Shown: one piece after another, positions 1 through 7,537 of the stretch
Layout: each line of letters starts with the position of its first letter
Numbering within the stretch: position 1 is the first letter of the stretch
DNA from: JBBIVB01 sp964567515
Lineage (GTDB): Bacteria > Patescibacteriota > Patescibacteriia > Veblenbacterales > UBA10138
Direction of reading: 5' to 3'
Assembly: GCA_964567515.1 (NCBI GenBank)
Contig: CAZMMW010000021.1
Location: 1 to 12,611, forward strand
Length of the DNA: 12,611 nt
The notes under the pieces: model-generated
What the model was told of the DNA's origin: nothing
The model's input: the letters and a program-made list of their open reading frames with translations, nothing else
Database searches by the model: none
Made by a program: the position numbers and the translations under genes

Positions 1-31
1 AAATAAAGAATATCAAAAAATGTTAAAATAC

Positions 32-73
32 CAATAACCTGTTTTTGAACGATCGTTCAAAAACAGGTTATTG
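32..73. repeat. Perfect 42-bp palindrome
   Basis: Each 21-nt arm (32-52 and 53-73) is the exact reverse complement of the other, with no spacer; the centre is GAACGATCGTTC. The symmetry stops at 31/74. It lies 90 bp beyond the stop codon of the minus-strand Cas2/PaaX-like gene. A 21-nt stretch of it (49-69) recurs exactly at 782-802, so it belongs to a dispersed repeat and not to chance symmetry. Possible roles are an operator for a dimeric regulator (the core GAAC-N4-GTTC recalls Gram-positive LexA/DinR and some TetR-family sites), a transcription-stop hairpin for the minus-strand gene, or the end of a small mobile element. The sequence alone does not decide among these. Confidence 0.9.
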
Positions 74-163
74 ATTAAATTAGAGAATTTCCCGTGGTCT
101 TTGCCACAGGGTAATTGGCTGGATAAGTTTCCGCGATTTTGTTAAGAGATGGTAGGATTATTT

Positions 164-688
164 TTAATTAGTATTTTTTACTAAATAAACATTTATCCAC
201 TGCCGCAGCTTCAATTGTTGCAGAACTTTTTTTAAAATCCGCGCCACGTCTTTATTGCTTAGCCAAACGCTTTTTTGCACCATAAAGAAATCGGCTTCCC
301 TTAGCCAGTGCCTTAATATTTGTCGAGAGCGTCTGGCCGTTTCTGGTATATCAAAAATTAGCATGGTTTGCCAACCGTTTTTTAATTTGGGCGCAGTGGT
401 TAATTCTTTAGCCATCATAGCGAGCTGACCTTTGTTAGTGAGGGAAACTAGCAGCCGTTGACCAATTTTTTGAGTGGTGATGAATTTGCGATTTTTTAAA
501 TCATAAAGAGCCCTTTTAACTAAACGTTGACGATAATCTTTTTTAATAATTCTTACATATTCTCCGCCACCAACCAGATAAGCCGATTGCCATTTTTGTA
601 AATCAATCATCGTCTGGCCGCTGGTTTTAATAAATTCAGCCAGGGACGATAGCAGATTTTTGGTTAAGAAAGATTTTTTAGCTTTCAT
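164..688 (-). CDS. Stand-alone winged-helix plus Cas2/PaaX-C-like protein
   Basis: This 174-aa protein has two parts. Residues about 8-92 look like a winged helix-turn-helix, with a basic helix and wing around RLVKRALYDLKNRKF and SLTNKGQ. Residues about 104-172 resemble the Cas2-like ferredoxin fold of PaaX C-terminal domains: strand QTMLIFDIPE with Asp113, then an Arg-rich helix, then the typical VQKSVW motif at 137-142 and a final strand WINVYLV. Such proteins are often annotated as CRISPR-associated Cas2 in CPR genomes, but no Cas1, effector or CRISPR array is present here, and the N-terminal DNA-binding domain points to a transcription regulator. The ATG at 688 is the natural start; no Shine-Dalgarno is visible. 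A palindrome (32-73) lies beyond its 3' end and a half copy (782-802) lies upstream, which could be its own binding sites. It is transcribed divergently from the T4SS cluster. The domain assignment is from family memory, without a profile search. Confidence 0.75.
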   Translation of the reverse strand: MKAKKSFLTKNLLSSLAEFIKTSGQTMIDLQKWQSAYLVGGGEYVRIIKKDYRQRLVKRALYDLKNRKFITTQKIGQRLLVSLTNKGQLAMMAKELTTAPKLKNGWQTMLIFDIPETARRSRQILRHWLREADFFMVQKSVWLSNKDVARILKKVLQQLKLRQWINVYLVKNTN

Positions 689-781
689 ACTATAATATTG
701 ATGAATTTAAATAATTAGTCGTGGTCGATTTTTTCATCTTGCCGTATAAAGCTTAGCATAACGTAGTGTCTGTGAAAATAG

Positions 782-802
782 ACGATCGTTCAAAAACAGG
801 TT
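782..802 (+). repeat. 21-nt copy of the right part of the palindrome
   Basis: These 21 bases are identical to 49-69 of the perfect palindrome, covering its centre and most of its right arm; identity ends sharply at both sides (781 vs 48 and 803 vs 70 differ). To the left only scattered resemblance to the other arm remains (CTGT at 769-772), so this is a half site or a decayed palindrome. It sits about 95 bp upstream of the start of the minus-strand Cas2/PaaX-like gene, a plausible distance for an operator. Confidence 0.85.
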
Positions 803-1077
803 TACTAGGAAAATTCTCTTTGGTTTTTCAATTAGAGAGATTTTTATAATTTTTAAAACATAGATAACTTCTCTGGCAAAAAGGACGAAGGGACAAAGGA
901 GTTTGGCGATAGCAAACAATGCCTGTGTCATAAGCTGGTTAGAATCATAAAAAACCAAATTAGGTGATATTAAAAAAGGGTTAAACATGGCCAGCTCCAG
1001 ATTTTCTTTTATTTTAAGCAACTTTTCTAAGTTATTTTGCTCTTTAAAGATTATTTAAAAAGCTAGAGTTGTTTGAT

Positions 1078-1106
1078 TTGTAAAAATTGTAGTTTTATGT
1101 TATAAT
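1078..1106 (+). promoter_or_regulatory. Sigma70-type promoter of the T4SS operon
   Basis: There is a perfect -10 box TATAAT (1101-1106) with an extended -10 TG (1098-1099), and a -35-like TTGTAA (1078-1083, four of six matches) at the ideal 17-bp spacing. The start of transcription would be near 1113, shortly before the assembly gap. It points to the plus strand and is the only strong promoter seen ahead of the VirB6-like gene. A short ACTAAA/TTTAGT inverted repeat (1113-1118, 1127-1132) would lie in the 5' leader. Confidence 0.65.
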
Positions 1107-1140
1107 TATATTACTAAAAAACGGTATTTAGTGGTAAAAT

Positions 1141-1240
1141 NNNNNNNNNNNNNNNNNNNNNNNNNNNNNNNNNNNNNNNNNNNNNNNNNNNNNNNNNNNN
1201 NNNNNNNNNNNNNNNNNNNNNNNNNNNNNNNNNNNNNNNN
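1141..1240. other. Assembly gap (100 N)
   Basis: Exactly 100 unknown bases is the usual placeholder for a scaffold gap of unestimated length. The start of the VirB6-like gene, and possibly a complete small gene, could be hidden here. Any reading frame drawn across it, such as one from the GTG at 1131, is not supported. Confidence 0.95.
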
Positions 1241-4172
1241 CCGCCGTTCTTGGCAGTGGTTTTTGGTTGTGACTGTGGTTTTGTTATTGGCGGCCCAGCC
1301 TGCCCTGGCCGGTACTTATGATAGTTTAGGAGGAGCGTTGGGTTGGTTTTTATTACAGATTGCTAAATTATTTGCCGATCTGACAGTGACTTTGATTCAA
1401 ATTTTATTGGCAGTAGTTCAATATAATGATTTTATTGAGGCTGACGCTGTTGAACTTGGCTGGGTGGTGATGCGCGATGTGATGAACATGTTTTTTATTG
1501 TCATGCTGTTGTTGATGGCTTTTGGCACGGTTTTCCGCATGGACAATTATCATTATAAACATCATTTAGGCAAATTGCTGATTATGGCGGTGCTGGTTAA
1601 TTTTTCCAAAACCATTACTGGTTTTATGATTGATGTCAGCCAAGTGGTGATGTTGACTTTTGTTAATGGCTTTGCCCAGGCGGCGGCGGGAAATTTTGTG
1701 CAAGGTTTGCATTTGGATAAAATGTTTCAGTTTACGCAAAACCCCGATCAGTCGGTTAGTGGCTGGACCTTGTTTAGCGCCGCTCTGCTGGGTTTAATTT
1801 CAGTGGTGGTTACTACCGTGGTAATAGGCGTATTTATAGTAGTGTTTATTCTACGTATTGTGGCGTTGTGGTTTTTAACTATTATTTCGCCTTTGGCTTA
1901 TGTCTTAAATGTTTTTCCGGGTCGCAGTCAAGAATATGCTTCTATGTGGTGGGATAACTTTGTAAAGTACGCTTCGGCTGGTCCGATTTTAGCTTTCTTT
2001 TTATGGCTGTCGCTGGCGGTGATGCAGATGTCGCAAGGCGGCAATACTAGCCAGAGTTTTGTCACCCCGGCTGAAGGCGAAGGTGGATTTAGTTTAGCTA
2101 ATAGTGTTTCGGCTTCAATTACCGAGATTAGCTCCTCGCCAGTATTGTTGTCTTTTATTATTAATATAATTTTATTAGTGGGAGCCTTGTTTATGACCCA
2201 AAAACTCGGCGTGGCCGGCGGTAAACTGGCCGGCGCCGCCATCGCCCGGATGCAAAAAGTGGGAACAGGGATTGTTAAAGCGCCATTCAAAGGAGCGTGG
2301 AAGGCCACTAAAGCGGCGGCTACCAGAGTTAATGAGAAAGTAGTGAGCGCCACAGGCGGCAAATTAAGCCTTGATTACAGAGATTATGTAAACTCTTATA
2401 AAGCAGTTAGAGCAGAAAAACGAAAAGAAAGATATAGAGGATTTGAGGGCCGCTCACAAAAGTATTTCAGGGAGTTTGGAATCAGCCCAACTGGTATTGG
2501 TAAAGCTGTTTTAGGAGCGCCTTTCCGTTATGTCACTGAAAAAAAACAAATACGAGATAGTGAAAAGCGTAAAAAATTAATAGAGGAACGGGATAGACCC
2601 AATAAAGCCGCTGAAAAACGTGAACAGTTAAAAGCAGAAGAGAATCAACTCTCGGGGCAAAGGAGTAGCTTAGAACAAGAACGCGAGGCGCTACAATTAG
2701 ATTCGCAACGTAATCCACAAAATATGACGGCAAATACTAATCGTATTAATGAGATTGATAACCAGTTGAAGGATGTAGGAAACAAGTTAATAAAAAATAA
2801 TAATTTTCAAGCAATGACCGATGCAGATTTAGAAAAGCAGGTTAATGTGGAGATTCAAGCCGATATTAATAAATTAAACAAAGAAATACAAGATTTAAAT
2901 CCAGTAGTAAATTTAACGCCAACCATGGATTCTGATCAGATTATTGATTTTCACAAAAAACAGCTTGATAAGAGCGACACTGATTTAGTTAAACAAGATA
3001 CGGATCTTAATAAAGAAAAAGCCACTTTACAAAATCGTTTACTGCTTACCAAAGACAAAGACGAGGCTAATAAAATAAAAGGGCAGATAGACAATATTAA
3101 CGAGCAGCAAACAGAGATAAATGCCAAACGAGTTGGAATTCAGCAGGAAAAGACTACTCTTGATGGCATTGGCGATATTTTTATTCGTACTAAAGAAGCT
3201 AGCCGGCTTCAGGATATATATAAGAGCAAGCAACAGAATTTAGAGGGACAGGAGAAGAATCTAACTGAAAAGTTTAAAACCCGTGATCTTAGTGGGATAG
3301 AACGACGAATAATAGACGATGAAATAAATAGCTTAGAACAAACCATGAAAAAAAGAAAAGAAGCTCGGTATTATCCAAAAGATTCTGGAGATTATTATAT
3401 AGAAAGAGAAAGACGAAAATCAGTGGTTGAAGAAAAACAAAAGATAACATCTAAGAATGCGGAAGAGTTAATTGCCGGTCATGAAGCGGCAGTTAGAGGG
3501 CGTAATGAATATCAAGCCATAGCTTATGCACAAAAGTTAACAGAAGACGGTAATTTAAATGAACTGATGAATCATTATGGCAAAATAGGTGTTTTATCAG
3601 AAACCCAAGGCAATAGTAATTTTGAAGGGCTTAATGAATATAGAAAGAAAATCCTACAAGATATATTGCATTTAGATGAACAAACGGCCTTAAGATACCA
3701 AAGTGATTTATCTTATGGAGCAGAAGGGGTGGGCCAGTGGGCTGCTTCCCGCAGTGTGGGATTTAATGTGGATACCGGAAAATTTTATGAGTTAGACGAA
3801 AAAGAACATACCGCGGCGGCTTTGGCTGAAATATTAAAAATGGATCCGCAGCGCATAGGCACTTCCTTAAATCGTTTGGCTTATGGCGGAGAATCGGTGC
3901 AGTCAGACGGCACACTGAAATTTAACATAGACACTTTAGGCAAGGCCATTGCTATGGCTACCGGTACTGCCATACAATCACAAATGAACAGATTTCAAAT
4001 TAATGCCGCCACTAACTTAACACAGCCACATGTATTAGAGCAATTAAAAGAATTAGTAAATCAAGGAAGATTACCACAAGGGTATATTGAGGGATTACTA
4101 AAGCGCATGACATCATCGCAGGAGAAAACAGTCGCGCAAATTATTAATTATTTACTTAGTCTTGGTAGATAA
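1241..4172 (+). CDS. VirB6/TrbL-like T4SS membrane protein with long coiled-coil tail (5' partial)
   Basis: About 976 residues are visible after the gap. A signal-like hydrophobic stretch (about 1257-1310, ending AQPALAG) is followed by a polytopic region to about 2222. Hydrophobic segments lie near 1335-1425, 1465-1545, 1563-1690, 1763-1922, 1957-2030 and 2135-2222. The stretch with ISPLAYVLNVFPG (about 1886-1922) is typical of VirB6/TrbL channel proteins, which form the inner-membrane pore platform of type IV secretion systems. From about 2230 the protein turns soluble and basic, and from about 2560 to 3350 it is dominated by Lys/Glu/Gln-rich heptad-like sequence, probably a long cytoplasmic coiled coil. 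A more globular C-terminal part covers about 3440-4172. Such a tail of more than 600 residues is far larger than in classical VirB6. It is the first visible gene of the operon; its stop lies 22 nt before the ATG of the next gene. The start is unknown because of the gap. The VirB6-like call comes from topology and context. Confidence 0.75.
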
Positions 4173-4179
4173 ATTATTT

Positions 4180-4186
4180 AAGAAAG
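4180..4186 (+). promoter_or_regulatory. Weak ribosome-binding site deciding the ATG start at 4195
   Basis: The purine run AAGAAAG lies 8 nt before ATG 4195. The same frame also opens at a TTG at 4162, which would overlap the previous gene by 11 nt, but no purine-rich site precedes that codon closely. The ATG is therefore preferred. Confidence 0.45.
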
Positions 4187-4194
4187 TGATTTAT

Positions 4195-5994
4195 ATGGAA
4201 GAAAAAATACTTCACCAATCTACAAACGATGCTATGTCGGACGCAATCAAAGGAAATCCGGTTTATAATTTATTGAATCCCGATGTTTATGTGGAAATAG
4301 AGAAGTTTGTAAAGGAAGAATTATTATTTGATGAACCAGCCAAAGTATCGCGTTTTGCACATAACTTAAATAATCTATTATCGCAACAAGATATTAGTAG
4401 CGGCCAGCATCAAGAGTTGATAAATAAATACCAAATCTTATTGACACGACTTCATTTAATGGGTTTGCCTCATTTATCAGAAGACGAATTGTTAAATTTG
4501 CTGCAAAACCGCTTGATACAGATTTTAGATGAGGTGAATATAAATGATAAATTACGTGTTTATCTCATGACCCATTTTTTGGTTTTAGAAGAGAGGGATA
4601 TTTTTAAAAATAAAATCATTGGTATTTTGGAGAATAATAACGAATTAATCGAAGGCGCTTGTGATACAGGAGACGGCAGGCAACTAGATGGCGTTAGCCG
4701 CTGGCTGACTTATCGTAGGTTTCGCTTGGGCGTTGAGGATAAAATTAATATAGTTAAACAAAGTGAGTTTTTAGTACAGGATAAAGCTATTGTAAATTTA
4801 TCAGCCAAGTCTCGTGAGCGGTTGAATAAATTATATCGTTTATATTGGCAACTTCACCAATCGTCTTTAACTCAAGAGGGTTGGGAGGACCCGGTAGTGG
4901 TGTTAGATAATGGCAGGCTCAAGTTTTTGTCAGATGGTATTTTGACGGATATTGATACAAAGGTTTGGCAGATTGTTAATCAAGTTACAGCGGAGGTGGT
5001 CGCAGAAGATAAAGAGCAAGAAAGTGTAAAAACTATTAGTCTCCAACCAACTCCTCAAGCGATGAAAACTTCCGAGCCGGCGTTCTTTTTTGACCTTGGG
5101 GATGAGAAAGAAGCAGAGCGCTATCGCGAGTCAATGGCTAATAGCCAATGGCCAATGGCAGGTAATTTAGAAAAAAATTTACGCCAGTTAGCGGAAGAAG
5201 TAATTAAACAAAATAATTTTAGGTTTAAAGATGAAACTTCACATAAGCGGTTTGTTAATCTATTTGTTTCCTATATGAAAGATGTGCGGGACGTAGTAGA
5301 GGTTAAGGAGATGCTGAACAAAGACGTATTCTCGGGCGGTTTAGGCTTGCCAGGCGACAAAGCGGAAATTGTGCTGGGGATTTTGAAAAAAGTTCATGAC
5401 GAGCTGCAGGGGAGATTAGAAGAATGGCAAAAAAATCAAAATGTCAAAATCAAAGATCAAAATGTTTTAGTTAAAGAGTTAGAAATTATTGAGAAAACAG
5501 AAGTACCAAAGGAATTGCCAGAGCAACTACCGCCGGGAGTAATAGCGCCGCCCAGTTCGTTATCGGAATTGCCTATAGATGAATCTTGGCAACAGATTCC
5601 TAATTTACCGCCGGTACCGACACCATTGCAAGCTTCAAAAAAATTAGAAGACATTAAAGCGCCGCCTAAAATTTTAGGTCCGATAGAAGAGTTAAGATCC
5701 TTAGATTTAGTTGATTTTAGGCGTTTGGGCGCCGGCGCTTCAGCTATAGTCAGTAAAATTCTAGCTAAGATCCAGTTGATTGGCGAAACCGGAATTGGCC
5801 GCAAATATCAAGCCATTCGCGCTTGGCAGAATTCGCCAGTTTATAGAATGTATGTTGATATTGGTATAGCCAGTATAGAACAACAAAGAAAAGTTAGCGA
5901 GGTTGTTTTAGCCAAACAACAAACCGGAGAGGAAACTTTAACCGAGTCGGAATTTGAGGCCATAGTGGATCTTAATAAAAAACTAAGATTTTAG
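4195..5994 (+). CDS. 599-aa cytoplasmic protein of unknown function in the T4SS operon
   Basis: I do not recognise a named family. The protein has no signal peptide and no membrane segment. Residues about 1-270 and 325-410 are predicted largely helical and charged. A Pro-rich linker (about residues 435-490, with LPEQLPPG and NLPPVPTP) leads to a C-terminal domain of about 100 residues beginning near RSLDLVDFRRLG and containing AIRAWQNSPVYRMY. That last domain resembles a segment I associate with uncharacterised CPR proteins near secretion genes, but this is memory, not a search. Residues about 313-324 and 412-423 are encoded by low-complexity, repeat-like DNA (see 5132-5163 and 5428-5466). 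The gene begins 22 nt after the VirB6-like gene and precedes PrgI, so translational coupling and a structural or regulatory role in the same machine are likely but unproven. The TTG at 4162 is an alternative start. Confidence 0.8.
   Translation: MEEKILHQSTNDAMSDAIKGNPVYNLLNPDVYVEIEKFVKEELLFDEPAKVSRFAHNLNNLLSQQDISSGQHQELINKYQILLTRLHLMGLPHLSEDELLNLLQNRLIQILDEVNINDKLRVYLMTHFLVLEERDIFKNKIIGILENNNELIEGACDTGDGRQLDGVSRWLTYRRFRLGVEDKINIVKQSEFLVQDKAIVNLSAKSRERLNKLYRLYWQLHQSSLTQEGWEDPVVVLDNGRLKFLSDGILTDIDTKVWQIVNQVTAEVVAEDKEQESVKTISLQPTPQAMKTSEPAFFFDLGDEKEAERYRESMANSQWPMAGNLEKNLRQLAEEVIKQNNFRFKDETSHKRFVNLFVSYMKDVRDVVEVKEMLNKDVFSGGLGLPGDKAEIVLGILKKVHDELQGRLEEWQKNQNVKIKDQNVLVKELEIIEKTEVPKELPEQLPPGVIAPPSSLSELPIDESWQQIPNLPPVPTPLQASKKLEDIKAPPKILGPIEELRSLDLVDFRRLGAGASAIVSKILAKIQLIGETGIGRKYQAIRAWQNSPVYRMYVDIGIASIEQQRKVSEVVLAKQQTGEETLTESEFEAIVDLNKKLRF
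5132..5163 (+). repeat. Repeat-like AATGGC/CCAATGGC words inside a coding region
   Basis: Within the 599-aa gene the DNA repeats CAATGGC-type words three times in about 30 nt (CAATGGCTA, CCAATGG, CCAATGGCA), read in frame as SMANSQWPMAGN. Similar words occur in intergenic repeats of this window (TTAATGGCCAATTATC near 11027). It looks like a fragment of dispersed repeat captured in frame. Confidence 0.4.
5428..5466 (+). repeat. Repeat-like ATCAAAATGTCAAA words inside a coding region
   Basis: The DNA cycles through AATCAAAATG, TCAAAATCAAAG and ATCAAAATG, translated as QKNQNVKIKDQNV (residues 412-424). The period and wording are those of AT-rich intergenic repeats, not of a typical coding stretch. 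It lies just before the Pro-rich linker, where an in-frame insertion would be tolerated. Confidence 0.4.
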
Positions 5995-5997
5995 AAA

Positions 5998-6066
5998 ATT
6001 CAAAGTTAAAAATTACAATTCAAAATTAAAAATAACTTTTAACTTTTCACTTTTAATTTTAAACTT
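5998..6066. repeat. Type-1 inverted repeat filling the gap before prgI (copy A)
   Basis: The left half is A-rich (AAAGTTAAAAATT, CAAAATTAAAAAT). The right half is its imperfect complement (CTTTTAACTTTTCAC, TTTTAATTTTAAACTT). The copy runs from just behind the TAG stop to 5 nt before ATG 6072. Similar copies fill 7474-7531, 9413-9469 and 10024-10096. In RNA it would fold into a long A-U hairpin between the cistrons. Confidence 0.8.
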
Positions 6067-6071
6067 TTATC

Positions 6072-6536
6072 ATGCAGCAATTCGTCGTCCCACAATTTAT
6101 CGATGTTGAGGATAAAATAATCGGCCCTATTACCGTCAGACAATTTTTGATTATTTTAGCCGGCGGTCTGTTGCTGTTTATTGAATTTAAATTATGTGAT
6201 TTGATGTTGTTTATTATTTTAGGTTTGTTTACTTTGGTTTTTACCTTAGCTTTCAGTTTTTTAAAAGTAAACGGCATGCCGCTGCATTATTTTATACTTA
6301 ATATTATCCAGACTTTTAAACGCCCCACGTTACGGATTTGGGACAAAACACCTCATCCTAATGAAATTAAAGAATTATCAAAACAGTTGCAGGAAACTAC
6401 TGCTAGCAACATTCCTCAAGTTAAGCCCCATATACCTTTAGTTCGCTCACGTTTACAAGAATTGTCATTAGTAGTGGACACTGGCGGAGTCTATAAAACA
6501 GAAGAGGAATTGGGAATTAAGAAACCAGAAGCATGA
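6072..6536 (+). CDS. prgI: PrgI-family (VirB3-like) T4SS membrane protein
   Basis: This is a 154-aa protein. The N-terminus (QQFVVPQFIDVEDKIIGPIT) carries the typical PrgI-family entry motif. It is followed by two adjacent membrane helices at about 22-39 and 42-66, the motif FKRPTLRIW at 82-90, and a soluble charged tail. PrgI is the small inner-membrane partner of the VirB4 ATPase in Gram-positive-type conjugation systems, equivalent to VirB3. Its place directly before the TraC-like and VirB4 genes matches that role. The ATG at 6072 begins exactly at the conserved motif, so the start is secure although no Shine-Dalgarno precedes it; an inverted repeat ends 5 nt upstream. The stop is TGA. Reading through it would add only about 19 residues encoded by repeat DNA, so TGA acts as a normal stop. 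Confidence 0.9.
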   Translation: MQQFVVPQFIDVEDKIIGPITVRQFLIILAGGLLLFIEFKLCDLMLFIILGLFTLVFTLAFSFLKVNGMPLHYFILNIIQTFKRPTLRIWDKTPHPNEIKELSKQLQETTASNIPQVKPHIPLVRSRLQELSLVVDTGGVYKTEEELGIKKPEA

Positions 6537-6595
6537 AGTAATAATCTAGAAGCTGGAAGCCAGGATGACAAAATCCTAAATCCTAATTTCTAAAC
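6537..6595. repeat. Fragments of dispersed repeats after prgI
   Basis: TAGAAGCTGGAAGC (6547-6560) recurs exactly at 12502-12515. CAGGATGACA (6561-6570) is the right end of the TGTCAT/ATGACA repeat family seen at 10572-10941 and 12524-12611. ATCCTAAATCCTAA follows as a short tandem. No gene is seen. Confidence 0.6.
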
Positions 6596-6783
6596 AATTC
6601 CCAATGTTCAATTACCAATAACCAATTATCAATGAATTACTAATAAAATTTCAATTTTCAATAGTCAATCATCAATTATTAAATGAAAATTAAGAGATTT
6701 AAGACTTGTTTGCCAATTGAAAATTGATAATTGATAATTACTCTTAATTCTTGATTCATTATTCATAATTCATTATTCTAAAA
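6596..6783. repeat. Type-2 long AT-rich inverted repeat (copy 1)
   Basis: This copy of about 190 bp has a left half rich in CAATTATCAAT words and a right half rich in the complement (AAAATTGATAATTGATAATT, TTCATTATTCATAATTC). It shares 32 identical bases (6616-6647 = 10985-11016) and another 24 (6748-6771 = 11124-11147) with the copy before the pilin gene. It ends in ATTCTAAAA, 6 nt before ATG 6790. It could fold on itself. Confidence 0.8.
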
Positions 6784-6789
6784 TTATAC

Positions 6790-7473
6790 ATGTCTTCCAA
6801 AAATAAATTAGCTAAAGCTAAAAAAGGTCCGCCAACACAGACCTATTTAGATATTGCTGCTATTAAAGAAGATTGTATAGTGATGCGTGACGGCACTTTG
6901 CGGGCAGTAATTTTATGCTCCTCGGTTAATTTTGCGCTGAAGAGCGAAGACGAACAAAATGCCTCTATTCAAGCTTATGCTCAATTTCTTAATTCTTTAG
7001 AATGGCCATTACAAATTGTTATTCAATCACGCAAGCTGAATATTGACAAGTATGTAGAAAGTTTGCAGGGTTTATCTAAACAACAGCCTAATGAATTATT
7101 ACGAGTGATGATTGATGATTATACTTCTTATATTAAAGAATTGGTGAGTCTGGGAGAAATCATGACCAAACGTTTTTATGTAGTTACTCCTTATAGCCAC
7201 TTGACAGATAAAAAACGAGGATTTTGGTTCAGATTAAAAAATATTTTTGCCATTGGCCAGACTATTCAGTTATCCCGGGAATCTTTTGCTAAAAATAAAG
7301 AAACTTTAGACAGGCGAGTAGATTTTATTATTTCCGGTTTAGCTTCCATGGGCGTTAAAGGGGTGAGGTTGGATACTCAAGGATTGATAGAGCTTTATTA
7401 TAATACTTATAATCCGGAATTAACGGAGAATGAACCTTTGGTGGAGATGGCCAAAATACAGGTAGAGAGTTAA
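6790..7473 (+). CDS. TraC-like / VirB4 N-terminal-like T4SS protein
   Basis: This is a 227-aa soluble protein. After a basic N-terminus, the stretch TYLDIAAIKEDCIVMRDG at 19-35, then TLRAVILCSSVNFALKSEDEQNA and the segment EWPLQIVIQSRKLNID (71-86), resemble the TraC/VirB4 N-terminal domain found as a separate protein just before VirB4 in CPR secretion clusters. There is no Walker A, so it is not itself an ATPase. Residues 141-155 (KKRGFWFRLKNIFAI) form a basic-hydrophobic patch that could touch the membrane. It most likely works with the VirB4 ATPase encoded 64 nt downstream, or forms its missing N-terminal part. The ATG at 6790 lies 6 nt after a long inverted repeat and has no Shine-Dalgarno. 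The family name is from memory of similar gene neighbourhoods. Confidence 0.75.
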   Translation: MSSKNKLAKAKKGPPTQTYLDIAAIKEDCIVMRDGTLRAVILCSSVNFALKSEDEQNASIQAYAQFLNSLEWPLQIVIQSRKLNIDKYVESLQGLSKQQPNELLRVMIDDYTSYIKELVSLGEIMTKRFYVVTPYSHLTDKKRGFWFRLKNIFAIGQTIQLSRESFAKNKETLDRRVDFIISGLASMGVKGVRLDTQGLIELYYNTYNPELTENEPLVEMAKIQVES

Positions 7474-7531
7474 AAGTTAAAAATTCAAAATTAAAAATAA
7501 CATTTAATTTTTCATTTTAAATTTTAAACTT
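7474..7531. repeat. Type-1 inverted repeat before virB4 (copy B)
   Basis: AAGTTAAAAATTCAAAATT on the left is mirrored by TTTCATTTTAAATTTTAAACTT on the right. It starts at the TAA stop of the preceding gene and ends 6 nt before GTG 7538. Confidence 0.8.
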
Positions 7532-7537
7532 AATCTT

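Larger units (their letters stand above)
689..1130. other. 442-nt intergenic stretch without a convincing gene
   Basis: This separates the divergent Cas2/PaaX-like gene from the T4SS operon. It holds the half-palindrome copy (782-802) and the promoter at 1078-1106. A 95-codon minus-strand open frame (734-1021) starts only with TTG, is hydrophobic, has no recognisable family and runs through the repeat copy, so I do not call it a gene. It could be a decayed remnant. A 14-codon minus-strand frame lies at about 719-763 and is likewise not called. Confidence 0.6.

Noticed and set aside
91..111. Hairpin CCCGTGG/CCACAGGG as terminator of the minus-strand gene
   Set aside because: The stem is short with a bulge and is not followed by a T-run on the minus strand.
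32..802. CRISPR array next to the Cas2-like gene
   Set aside because: There are only one palindrome and one partial copy, 709 bp apart; no regular repeat-spacer pattern exists.
734..1021. 95-codon minus-strand open frame
   Set aside because: It starts only with TTG, has no family, runs through the half-palindrome copy and has unremarkable hydrophobic content. It may be a decayed gene but cannot be supported.
1131..1240. GTG at 1131 as start of the VirB6-like gene
   Set aside because: The frame is connected only through 100 N of unknown true length; MVK at the beginning is an artefact of the placeholder.
6534..6599. TGA as a sense codon (Gly), as in Gracilibacteria/Absconditabacteria
   Set aside because: Reading through the prgI TGA adds only repeat-derived residues, and no gene here contains an in-frame TGA within conserved sequence.
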